This document shows positions 56,960 to 64,000 of a DNA stretch of 64,000 bases, piece by piece. Each line of letters begins with the position of its first letter. Position 1 is the first letter of the stretch. This DNA comes from an uncultured Shimia sp. (GTDB lineage Bacteria; Pseudomonadota; Alphaproteobacteria; Rhodobacterales; Rhodobacteraceae), in assembly GCF_947498095.1 (NCBI RefSeq), contig NZ_CANMJE010000005.1, positions 124,001-188,000 on the forward strand. The letters are read 5' to 3'. Position numbers and translations under genes: made by a program. The notes below the pieces were generated by a model, which was not told the origin of the DNA, ran no database searches, and worked only from the letters and a program-made list of their open reading frames with translations.

Positions 56960-57907
56960 ATGCAGGACCGCCTTCCCCCTCTCACCGCCTTACGCGCCTT
57001 TGAAGCTGCGGCGCGTCATATGTCTTTTTCCAGGGCGGCGGATGAATTGCATGTCACGCCCGCGGCGTTATCGTTTCAGATCAAATCTCTCGAAGAGCAT
57101 CTCGGCGCGCCAGTCTTCCGACGCCTCAACCGTGCCGTGGCACTGACCGAGGCCGGACGCGCACTAGCGCCCGGGCTTTCTGAGGGATTTCAATCTCTTA
57201 ACTCCGCTTGGCGCACGGCCCAACGGCTGACCAACGAAACCACATTGATGGTCACTGCCGGGCCCGCATTCACCGCAAAGTGGCTGGCTCCGCGGTTTTA
57301 TGAATTTGCCCGCGCCCATCCCGAAATTGATTTGAGGTTCTCTGCGACACTCCGAAATCTCGACTTTGGGCGGGATGAAGTCGATGTCGCGATTCGGTTC
57401 GGTTTAGAAAAACATGAGCCTGGACTATGGTCGCTGCCGTTGGATACCGAGTGGGTCATGCCGGTCATGACGCCGGAGTTGGCTGAGCAGTACCCCACCT
57501 TAGAGTCCCTCGGAACGGCTCCACTGATCCATGACGAATCCATTGCATTTCTGTCTCCTCGAGCCGATTGGGATGCTTGGGCGCGCATGATGGGCCTGAG
57601 TTTTGACACATCTCATGGCGCCCGCTTTACCGGAGCCGATCACGCCGTGGATGCAGCCCTCGCCCATGCGGGTGTCGTGCTGGGACGTCGCGCGTTGGTG
57701 GTCAAAGATCTCTATGAGGGACGCCTGGTTGCGCCTTTCAAGCACGCCATCGAGTTGCAAGCCCGCTTTCGCTTTGTGTGCCGAAAAGGAGCCGAAGATC
57801 GCCCGCAGATTGCCGCTTTCAGACAATGGGTTCTGGATGAAATATCCAAAACTGCGTCCGTGACAGAAGCACTTGAGCTGACCCATATCGAGGATATTCC
57901 CGCATGA
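56960..57907 (+). CDS. LysR family regulator, GcvA-like
   Basis: A 315-residue regulator: HTH LPPLTALRAFEAAARHMSFSRAADELHVTPAALSFQIKSLEEHLGAPVFRRLNRAVALTEAGR, then a substrate-binding domain with FTAKWLAPRFYEFARAHPEIDLRFSATLRNLDFGRDEVDVAIRFG, typical of the GcvA subgroup. Start at 56960; a GTG at 56945 is in the operator. Its stop overlaps the start of an amino-acid-exporter-like gene (ATGA), so it probably regulates that gene and perhaps the divergent 52-residue gene. Confidence 0.9.
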   Translation: MQDRLPPLTALRAFEAAARHMSFSRAADELHVTPAALSFQIKSLEEHLGAPVFRRLNRAVALTEAGRALAPGLSEGFQSLNSAWRTAQRLTNETTLMVTAGPAFTAKWLAPRFYEFARAHPEIDLRFSATLRNLDFGRDEVDVAIRFGLEKHEPGLWSLPLDTEWVMPVMTPELAEQYPTLESLGTAPLIHDESIAFLSPRADWDAWARMMGLSFDTSHGARFTGADHAVDAALAHAGVVLGRRALVVKDLYEGRLVAPFKHAIELQARFRFVCRKGAEDRPQIAAFRQWVLDEISKTASVTEALELTHIEDIPA

Positions 57908-58767
57908 CACGCCATCGCGCCACAATGATTGGCTTTGTCGCTGTCCTCCTTTGGGCTCTGCTAGCGCTCTTTACGGTTGGCACTGCGCCCACACCTCCAC
58001 TGCTGCTCAACGCCATCTGCTTCACCATCGGCGGCACACTTGGGTTACTCTGGACAGCCCGCACTGGTGGACTGGCACGATTGCGCGGGGTGAGCTGGAA
58101 AGTCTATGTTTTTGGCACGTTGGGCCTGTTTGGCTACCACGCGCTCTATTTCAGCGCCCTTCGTCTCGCACCTGCCGCCGAAGCCGGATTGATCGCCTAC
58201 CTGTGGCCGCTGCTGATCGTACTCTTATCAGGGCTATTGCCGGGCGAGCACCTGCGCGCGGGACATCTGATTGGTGCGCTCTGTGGCTTCATTGGTGCAG
58301 CTCTCATCATTCAAGGCGGCGGTGGTGGCTTCAATGCCGAAGCCCTTCCCGGCTATCTCTTGGCACTGGCTTGCGCTTTGACGTGGTCGGGGTATTCGGT
58401 GATGTCGCGCAAGCTGGGCGACGCACCAACCGAAACTGTCGCAGTTTTTTGCGTGGCAACGGCAATTCTATCTGTGGTGATGCATTTGCTGACCGAAACG
58501 ACCATCTGGCCGCAAGGCACCTTGGGTTGGGCATCAGCCATTGGTTTGGGGCTCGGCCCGGTTGGGCTGGCGTTCTATGTCTGGGATATCGGGGTGAAAC
58601 GCGGTGACATACAGCTCTTGGGCACGGCGTCTTATGCAGCGCCCCTGTTGTCCACTTTGATTCTCGTGGCGGTCGGCGTCGCCGAGCCCAGCTGGTTGCT
58701 GGGCGCAGCGACCCTTTTGATTACGGGCGGTGCCGTGATCGCGGCGCGCGCCAGTTTGAAAGACTGA
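57904..58767 (+). CDS. DMT family exporter, YddG-like
   Basis: A 287-residue inner-membrane protein with ten hydrophobic helices in two EamA repeats. The opening RHRATMIGFVAVLLWALLALFTVGTAPTPPLLLNAICFTIGGTLGLLW matches the YddG group of aromatic amino acid exporters. It is coupled to the LysR regulator by a four-base overlap, suggesting efflux induced by an amino acid or related metabolite. The exact substrate is not shown by the sequence. Confidence 0.88.
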   Translation: MTRHRATMIGFVAVLLWALLALFTVGTAPTPPLLLNAICFTIGGTLGLLWTARTGGLARLRGVSWKVYVFGTLGLFGYHALYFSALRLAPAAEAGLIAYLWPLLIVLLSGLLPGEHLRAGHLIGALCGFIGAALIIQGGGGGFNAEALPGYLLALACALTWSGYSVMSRKLGDAPTETVAVFCVATAILSVVMHLLTETTIWPQGTLGWASAIGLGLGPVGLAFYVWDIGVKRGDIQLLGTASYAAPLLSTLILVAVGVAEPSWLLGAATLLITGGAVIAARASLKD

Positions 58768-58932
58768 TCAGACGGATAGTCGTTCGATTTCTTCTTTGAT
58801 CTTCAGCTTTTGCTTTTTCATTTCGGCAATGTCGAAGTCGCTGGATCCGGGTGCACGTTGTTCGGCTTCGACTTGGTCCGAGAGGGCTTCGTGTTTCCGT
58901 TTCAGTTCTTCCAAATGCGAGCTTACGCTCAT
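58768..58932 (-). CDS. YdcH family (DUF465) protein
   Basis: A 54-residue coiled-coil protein: MSVSSHLEELKRKHEALSDQVEAEQRAPGSSDFDIAEMKKQKLKIKEEIERLSV (given here only as its family pattern), with the SS-hL-EL-rKH start and KK-KL-IKDEIE end of DUF465. Usual family length is 50-80 residues. Function unknown. Start at 58932 behind GGAGGAC; longer in-frame sequence upstream is not family-like. Confidence 0.85.
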   Translation of the reverse strand: MSVSSHLEELKRKHEALSDQVEAEQRAPGSSDFDIAEMKKQKLKIKEEIERLSV

Positions 58933-59169
58933 GGCAGTCCTCCTCTCAAATGTGTTGTCTACGTTCTCAGTGCAGCACAAATTTCTCGATCTGTCACGAC
59001 ACTTACATATAAATCTGGGTTGGATTTTTGGCATTTCCAGATGCCGAGCCCGAGGAATTTCACACAATGCCGAATTTGTCGCATTCAAGACGTTGAAACC
59101 AAAGCGTTTCGCTCAAAAACCATCCCATGTCTCAGCCCTCTTATCAGCATGTCAGTGCATGAGCAGGAT

Positions 59170-59934
59170 TCAGCGCCCTTTGAATTCTAACGCGGCACCC
59201 TCTCGCAGAACCGCGCGAATCCGCGGCGTATAGCTTTCGCGATCCCTGTCGTGCTGATCCCCGTCATGCATCACAACGGGGGCATGCAGCCGAAACGCGG
59301 CGCGCCCCCCTTTTCGGGCCCGTACCAGAACCAAACCCGCCTCTCTTCCGGGGCGCGGCTGCAACGGCAGGACTTCGATCGATCCCAGAACGCTCGACAT
59401 GGCACTCAAGAGATCCGGCAAGCGCTCAGCACGGTGGACAAAGCTCGCATGGCCCTTGGGCGCAAGGCGTTTTGCAGCCACTTGCACCCAAGCCTCAAGC
59501 GGCGTCGCTTCGCCCATAGCGATCTCGCGCCCGTCGTCTTCTGAACGCGTGGACGCCGCCCTGTCAAAGTAGGGCGGGTTGGCAATAACGTGGTCAAAGC
59601 TTTGCTGGCGCAAAGTGTCGGGAAGATGGTTCAGATCTGCCTCAACCACACTGAAATCCAATGCATTGGCACGCCCATTTTCCTGCGCCAGATGCGCATA
59701 CACCGGCTGCACCTCAACGCCGGTCAGCCGCAGCCCGGGCACACGTCGCCCCAAACACAGGCTTGCGGTCCCAACACCGCAGCCCAACTCAAGCACGGAT
59801 TGCCCGGCCAGCGCCGGGACGGACGCCGCTAAAAGTACGGGATCCACCCCGGCGCGATACCCTTTGGCGGGTTGGCGAATGTGCAGGTGCCCGCCCAGAT
59901 AGGCGTTGAATGTGGTGGGGTCGGAAACGGTCAT
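59170..59934 (-). CDS. tRNA1(Val) (adenine(37)-N6)-methyltransferase-like
   Basis: A 254-residue class I methyltransferase with motif I LELGCGVGTASLCLGRR, EVQPVYAHLAQENGRAN and the N6-adenine motif NPPY in VIANPPYFD near residue 118, plus the upstream AGVDPVLLAASVP segment of the TrmN6/YfiC group. It most likely methylates A37 of tRNA-Val; substrate assignment rests on family resemblance. Its start overlaps the DUF2007 stop by four bases. Confidence 0.88.
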   Translation of the reverse strand: MTVSDPTTFNAYLGGHLHIRQPAKGYRAGVDPVLLAASVPALAGQSVLELGCGVGTASLCLGRRVPGLRLTGVEVQPVYAHLAQENGRANALDFSVVEADLNHLPDTLRQQSFDHVIANPPYFDRAASTRSEDDGREIAMGEATPLEAWVQVAAKRLAPKGHASFVHRAERLPDLLSAMSSVLGSIEVLPLQPRPGREAGLVLVRARKGGRAAFRLHAPVVMHDGDQHDRDRESYTPRIRAVLREGAALEFKGR

Positions 59935-60146
59935 ACGCCCAGCGGAATCTCATTGTCGCGCATGACTCTTTCCGCCCGTGTCCATTCATCCGTACGCACC
60001 ATCAGGCGGCGCGGAAAAATTCCTATAGAGCCTTCGAGAATGCTCATATTTACGTCCATTTCAAAGCAGTCTATACCCTCCCCCTGAAGAAGGGCTGAGG
60101 CAAAGGCGATGATCGTCGGGTCGTTGCTGCGAAGAAGCTCTTTCAT
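59931..60146 (-). CDS. DUF2007 domain protein
   Basis: A 71-residue protein: MKELLRSNDPTIIAFASALL, QGEGIDCFEMDVNMSILEGSI and GIFPRRLMVRTDEWTRAERVM. This is the compact beta-alpha fold of DUF2007, annotated as a possible signal-transducing protein without firm function. Start at 60146; the ribosome site is weak. It is coupled to the tRNA methyltransferase gene by an ATGA overlap, a pairing I take as conserved in this group. Confidence 0.82.
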   Translation of the reverse strand: MKELLRSNDPTIIAFASALLQGEGIDCFEMDVNMSILEGSIGIFPRRLMVRTDEWTRAERVMRDNEIPLGV

Positions 60147-60200
60147 ACCGAGATTTAAGGGCAGGTCTGCGGGGATGTCGAGACCTGAGACGGGGGAGTG

Positions 60201-61202
60201 ATGGGCCTGGACCACGCCGCAACCAAACCACACGAAGCATTAAGTGCCGTTTTGGCCGATGAAATGCAGGCCGTGAACGATCTGATTCAGGATCGCATGG
60301 CCAGCAAACATGCGCCCCGGATTCCTGAGGTTACTGCGCATTTGGTGAACGCTGGCGGCAAACGCTTGCGCCCGATGCTGACGCTGGCTGCTGCCAAGCT
60401 CTGCGGCTATGACGGCCCCTATCACGTGCATCTGGCAGCCACGGTCGAGTTCATTCACACCGCGACGCTGCTGCATGACGATGTCGTCGACGAGAGCGCA
60501 CAACGACGTGGGCGCCCCACGGCGAATCTGTTGTGGGATAATAAGTCTTCGGTGTTGGTGGGGGATTACCTGTTCTCGCGCTCGTTCCAGTTGATGACCG
60601 AGACCGGGTCTATCGACGTCCTGCGGATTCTGTCCAATGCTTCGGCCACCATTGCCGAAGGCGAGGTCCTGCAGTTGACAGCCGCACAAGACCTTCGCAC
60701 GGATGAGAGCGTTTATCTGCAAGTTGTGCGCGGCAAAACCGCCGCGCTGTTTTCTGCAGCAACTGAGGTTGGCGGCGTCATTGCCGATGCCGACCCGGCC
60801 CATGTGCAGGCCTTGTTTGACTATGGCGACGCTTTGGGCATCGCGTTTCAGATCGTTGACGATTTGTTAGACTACCAAGGTGACACTAAGGCCACTGGCA
60901 AAAACATTGGTGACGATTTCCGCGAGCGCAAACTAACGCTGCCCGTGATCAAAGCGGTGGCCAAAGCGGACGAGACCGAGCGGGCCTTTTGGGTAAAGAC
61001 CATCGAAAAGGGCAAGCAGGACGACGGTGATCTTGAGCACGCGCTTGAGCTATTGCACAAGCACGACACGCTGGAGGCCACCCGTCAGGATGCATTGGCT
61101 TGGACGGCTAAAGCCAAGGCTGCGATTGCCAAGTTGCCGGAGCATCAAATCCGGGGCCTGCTGAGTGACATCGCCGACTACGTGGTCGCGCGGGTCAACT
61201 AA
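60201..61202 (+). CDS. Polyprenyl (octa-/decaprenyl) diphosphate synthase
   Basis: Trans-prenyltransferase making the quinone side chain. The 333-residue protein has GGKRLRPMLTLAAAKLCGY, the first Asp-rich motif LLHDDVVDES, GDYLFSRSFQLM, GKTAALFSAA and the second Asp-rich motif QIVDDLLDYQGD. The residues before the first motif (TVEFIHTATLLHDD) are those of long-chain synthases. Most likely decaprenyl diphosphate synthase for ubiquinone-10, inferred from lineage. ATG at 60201 preferred to the GTG just before it. Confidence 0.93.
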   Translation: MGLDHAATKPHEALSAVLADEMQAVNDLIQDRMASKHAPRIPEVTAHLVNAGGKRLRPMLTLAAAKLCGYDGPYHVHLAATVEFIHTATLLHDDVVDESAQRRGRPTANLLWDNKSSVLVGDYLFSRSFQLMTETGSIDVLRILSNASATIAEGEVLQLTAAQDLRTDESVYLQVVRGKTAALFSAATEVGGVIADADPAHVQALFDYGDALGIAFQIVDDLLDYQGDTKATGKNIGDDFRERKLTLPVIKAVAKADETERAFWVKTIEKGKQDDGDLEHALELLHKHDTLEATRQDALAWTAKAKAAIAKLPEHQIRGLLSDIADYVVARVN

Positions 61203-61249
61203 GGCAGGGAGCTGTCCTCCTCTTGGCCTTTGGCCAAAAGAAGTCCTGT

Positions 61250-62080
61250 TCATTGCGCTTGGGTCGGAACGATCCACCAGTTGGGAAAGGCCCGTTGCAA
61301 TTGCTTAAGTGCGCTGTCCCGTACGCCCGTGTCAGCGTAAAGGCCGAAACAGGTGGCCCCCGACCCCGACATTCGTGACAAAGTACAACCTTGGCTTTCC
61401 CTTAGTGCTTGCAACACCGTGCCGATCACCGGCTGAGCGACAATGGCGGGCATTTCCAGATCATTGCGCTGCGACGCAAGCCATGACACCGCCGCTTTGC
61501 GATCCGTCCAGTCTGGCAGGGCGTCAGGCATCGCCGGATTGTCTTTGCGCGACAGAGCCTGAAACACGGGGCCCGTCGGAACCACAACGCGGGGATTGAT
61601 CAGGATCATTGGCCAGTCAGCTTGTCCGCCAATCGGCGTGACCTGTTCGCCAATACCCTGCATCCGCGTTAAGGAGTCTTCCATGCAAACAGGAACGTCC
61701 GCGCCCAGCCCCAATAGATCATCCATGTTCGTGGCGGGCAGGTCGTAGAGCGCTGTCAACGCCCGGATCGTGGCCGCGGCATCTGACGACCCACCACCGA
61801 TACCCGCTGCCGCAGGCAGGTGCTTGTCTAACGTGATGTGCGCGGGAGCTCCCAAAAGTGATACCGCCCTTAGCACCAGATTGCTTGCGTCGGTCGGTAC
61901 ACCAGCAGCCATTGGTCCGGTCACTGTCAGAGAGGTTTCTTCAGCTTTCTCAACCGTGATCCTGTCACCAATATCCGCAAACATCACCAGCGAATCCAGC
62001 AGATGACAGCCATCGGCTCGCTGGCAGGTCACGTGAAGTGTCAGATTGATTTTGGCAGGCGCGAATGCCTCAACCGTCAT
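61250..62080 (-). CDS. ispE: 4-diphosphocytidyl-2-C-methyl-D-erythritol kinase
   Basis: Phosphorylates CDP-methylerythritol in the MEP isoprenoid pathway. The 276-residue GHMP kinase has EAFAPAKINLTLHVTCQRADGCHLLDSL, the ATP loop LPAAAGIGGGSSDAAATIRAL and MSGSGATCFGLY. Start at 62080 (MTVEAFAPAKINL); a TTG two codons upstream is unlikely. It overlaps the TPR gene stop by 11 bases and is convergent with the polyprenyl synthase gene, which uses the end product of this pathway. Confidence 0.95.
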   Translation of the reverse strand: MTVEAFAPAKINLTLHVTCQRADGCHLLDSLVMFADIGDRITVEKAEETSLTVTGPMAAGVPTDASNLVLRAVSLLGAPAHITLDKHLPAAAGIGGGSSDAAATIRALTALYDLPATNMDDLLGLGADVPVCMEDSLTRMQGIGEQVTPIGGQADWPMILINPRVVVPTGPVFQALSRKDNPAMPDALPDWTDRKAAVSWLASQRNDLEMPAIVAQPVIGTVLQALRESQGCTLSRMSGSGATCFGLYADTGVRDSALKQLQRAFPNWWIVPTQAQ

Positions 62081-63779
62081 TGGCAACCTTCAAAGGGTCA
62101 GAACCTTCTTCTTCCAGAACCACGTCCAAACCAACCTCCAGTTTGCGACGGATACGGTCAGGTTTGGCTTCTTCGGCAGTTTCTTCATCAACAAAGGACA
62201 GCGCACGCTTCCACTGGAATTCAGCCTCAAGCGTACGGCCCACCGCCCAATAGACATCACCCAAATGGTCATTCACCACCGGATCGATCGGCATCAACTC
62301 TGCCGCACGTTCCATGTGATCAACCGCTTCATCGTAGCGACCAAGCCGATAGAGCACCCAGCCAAGGGAATCGACGATGTACCCCGAGTCCGGTTGTGCT
62401 GCGACAGCGCGTTCAATCATGTTCAACGCTTCGTCCAGCTTGATCTGCTTCTCAACCAGTGAATACCCGAGGTAATTCAGAACCTGAGGCTGTTCTGGGT
62501 TCAACTCAAGTGCGGTTCGAAAATCAGCTTCGGATTTTCCCCAATCACCCATACGCTCATGGCCAATGCCCCGCGCATAGTACAGGAACCAACGGCTGCG
62601 GTCCTTTTCCGAGGACAGGTCGAGCGCGCGATTATACGCGACAACAGCACCTGCGAAATCCCGTTGTTGGCGCAGCATATCGCCCAGTGACGAGTGCACG
62701 ATGGACAGATCTCCGTGGCTACGCGCCAACTGTTCCAAGACTTCAATTGCGGCTTCAGGCTTGTCCGCGCGCCGCAGCGCCTCGGCCCGTCCTAACTCGG
62801 CCGCGTGGTATGAGGGATGATCCTGCGGTACCTGCTTATAGGCTTTGGTCGACAGATCGTATTGGCCCAATTGTTCCAACAGGCCTGCAGACAGCAGCAG
62901 CGCTTCGAAGTGGTCTGGACGCAGATATTGCGCGATCCGCGAATACAGCAATACGTAATCGGGCGCGGCCTCGTTCTCGAGTGCACGGGCCAAGGTAAAG
63001 AACACTTCCGCGACACCATCTGTGGCCCCGCGAACATGGGTAAACGGCAGACGTTCACCTGCGGCAAGGCGGGTGCGGGCGTTTTCCAGATCGGGATCCA
63101 AATCGCCCTGGAACATCTCATCCATCATGGCGACCGCATCCTCGTTGCGGTCAAGCTGCGATAGAATCTCCAGAAGCGCCATGATCCCACGGCGGGTATT
63201 CTGAATCGCTCCGTTTTCTTGATTGGCATAGATTGCCTCGGCGCCCTCATAATCACCAACAGATGCCAGCGCGAGCGCCTTGTGATAGGCGGCAAAGCCC
63301 GAAAATCCTGGTTCCTTTGCGACCGAGTCAAAGGCCTCTAGGGCCTGTGTCATGTCGCCGGCACCCATATGCGCCCAAGCCGTAATCAGACCATCCACTA
63401 GATGCCCGATGCCGTCATCGTTGGCCAGCGCGTCCAGCAAGGTGGCATAGTCCCCCTGCTTTACCCAACCCGCAGCCACGACCATTTCAGCCAGTTGGCT
63501 TTCCAGCCCATCATTGACGATCTTGCGCGCCACAGGCAGCGCAGTCTCAAGATTGCCGGTCGAGAGGTACGCCAGAACCGCGCTTTCCAGCAAAAGCGGG
63601 TTTGACGGATCCCGGGCCAGTGCACGGGTGTAATACCGCGCCGCAGTCTCATAATCGCTTGCATAGGTCGCCTGCCGGGCCGCCAGATAGCTACCAGACA
63701 AACCGTCCGCCGAAGCAGGCAGTGCCGTCCCAGTCAAAAGCAAGGTAAGAGTCAGTTTTCGGATGAATGACGTGGCCAC
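62070..63779 (-). CDS. TPR-repeat protein, exported
   Basis: A 569-residue periplasmic or secreted scaffold. The GTG at 63779 gives a signal peptide (SFIRKLTLTLLLTGTALPASADG), with GGGAG before it; longer frames lack one. Many tetratricopeptide repeats follow, clearest in ETAARYYTRALARDPSNPLLLE, GAVVAYNRALDLS, FRTALELNPEQPQVLNYLG and AVDHMERAAELMPIDPVVNDHLG. It overlaps ispE, as in other Rhodobacteraceae. The partner and role are unknown. Confidence 0.88.
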   Translation of the reverse strand: MATSFIRKLTLTLLLTGTALPASADGLSGSYLAARQATYASDYETAARYYTRALARDPSNPLLLESAVLAYLSTGNLETALPVARKIVNDGLESQLAEMVVAAGWVKQGDYATLLDALANDDGIGHLVDGLITAWAHMGAGDMTQALEAFDSVAKEPGFSGFAAYHKALALASVGDYEGAEAIYANQENGAIQNTRRGIMALLEILSQLDRNEDAVAMMDEMFQGDLDPDLENARTRLAAGERLPFTHVRGATDGVAEVFFTLARALENEAAPDYVLLYSRIAQYLRPDHFEALLLSAGLLEQLGQYDLSTKAYKQVPQDHPSYHAAELGRAEALRRADKPEAAIEVLEQLARSHGDLSIVHSSLGDMLRQQRDFAGAVVAYNRALDLSSEKDRSRWFLYYARGIGHERMGDWGKSEADFRTALELNPEQPQVLNYLGYSLVEKQIKLDEALNMIERAVAAQPDSGYIVDSLGWVLYRLGRYDEAVDHMERAAELMPIDPVVNDHLGDVYWAVGRTLEAEFQWKRALSFVDEETAEEAKPDRIRRKLEVGLDVVLEEEGSDPLKVANDG

Positions 63780-63851
63780 ACGAGGCTCCCTAAAATAGCG
63801 CTGCCTGCAAAAGGTAATGCGCATGTAGTGAAACGGCAATGCCAGAAGGCA

Positions 63852-63877
63852 AAAGGGCCGCCCGTAGGCAGCCCTTT
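63852..63877 (-). terminator. Terminator after the ETF-QO gene
   Basis: AAAGGGC...GCCCTTT with inner GCC/GGC pairing, followed on the reverse strand by TTTTG. It separates the ETF-QO gene from the TPR gene. Confidence 0.75.
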
Positions 63878-63896
63878 CGATCACAAATTGGTCAGA

Positions 63897-64000
63897 TCAC
63901 ATATTTGGATAGTTCGGCCCGTCGCCACCCTGGGGGGTGACCCAGGTGATATTCTGGCTTGGGTCTTTGATATCGCAGGTTTTGCAATGCACGCAGTTCT
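63897..64000 (-). CDS. Electron transfer flavoprotein-ubiquinone oxidoreductase (C-terminus only)
   Basis: The last 33 codons of a gene entering from the right edge: [20 protein letters not shown] and [13 protein letters not shown] then TGA. This is the 4Fe-4S ferredoxin-like tail of ETF-QO, which passes electrons from ETF to ubiquinone at the inner membrane. Three of the cluster cysteines are visible in CVHCKTC. Confidence 0.9.
   Translation of the reverse strand, partial: NCVHCKTCDIKDPSQNITWVTPQGGDGPNYPNM

Overview
The window is a dense, mid-to-high GC bacterial chromosome segment whose gene content points to a marine alphaproteobacterium of the Rhodobacteraceae (Roseobacter group). The evidence is the split ATP synthase operon (atpHAGDC without F0 genes), short-form HisG paired with HisZ, a class II cobalamin-dependent ribonucleotide reductase, a Hint-domain protein, phaA-phaB, DUF1489, DUF2125, DUF2161, DUF2834, extensin-like and H-type lectin proteins, and full CtrA-type boxes. 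It reads as mostly core chromosome. No tRNA, rRNA, CRISPR array, integrase or insertion sequence was seen.

Layout. 1-1172: groES-groEL (groEL runs off the left edge) behind a promoter and CIRCE operator. 1.2-9.1 kb: a potassium channel coupled to a PD-(D/E)XK-like protein, a TraB/GumN protein, Mn-dependent pyrophosphatase, a MarR-hydrolase pair with a palindromic operator, a HAD protein, a MaoC hydratase, and a SnoaL/HxlR divergent pair. 9.2-11.0 kb: a beta-propeller gene overlapping a GDP-mannose 3,5-epimerase-like gene that is broken by an in-frame TAG. 11.1-16.6 kb: ribF, a YcgN-like Cys-cluster protein, ltaE, a hydrolase, an HCCA isomerase-like protein, prs and an H-type lectin. 16.7-21.6 kb: atpHAGDC with an 18-bp perfect palindrome just upstream. 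21.9-34.7 kb: a methyltransferase, gloB, clpA, a LytM-type peptidase, an ExbB/OmpA ion-motor-like pair with a long coiled coil, chaC, DUF2125, and hisC-tyrC-extensin. 34.9-36.6 kb: a small secreted protein and a decayed adenylate-forming enzyme gene. 36.7-43.1 kb: an outer-membrane barrel, rpsD, a 32-bp palindrome, a Hint protein with a CtrA box, nrdJ, DUF1489 and a cupin. 43.1-49.0 kb: hisG-hisZ-hisS, DUF2834, four tiny lipoproteins and argH. 49.0-56.5 kb: TlpA-like thioredoxin, phosphoesterase, glycosyltransferase, tag, a degenerate EAL protein, phaA, phaB, SRPBCC and a WYL regulator. 56.7-64 kb: a 52-aa protein divergent from a LysR regulator with a palindromic CtrA-like site, a YddG-like exporter, DUF465, a tRNA methyltransferase-like gene with DUF2007, polyprenyl synthase, ispE, a TPR protein and the C-terminus of ETF-ubiquinone oxidoreductase.

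How the parts work together. Core functions are protein folding and turnover (groESL, clpA), ATP synthesis (F1), histidine and tyrosine synthesis with histidyl-tRNA charging, isoprenoid and quinone side-chain synthesis (ispE, polyprenyl synthase), and polyhydroxyalkanoate or ketone metabolism (phaAB). The less ordinary elements are the lipoprotein cluster behind argH, the long-stalk motor-like pair, two genes broken by in-frame stops, a predicted inactive EAL protein, and several strong palindromes placed like operators.
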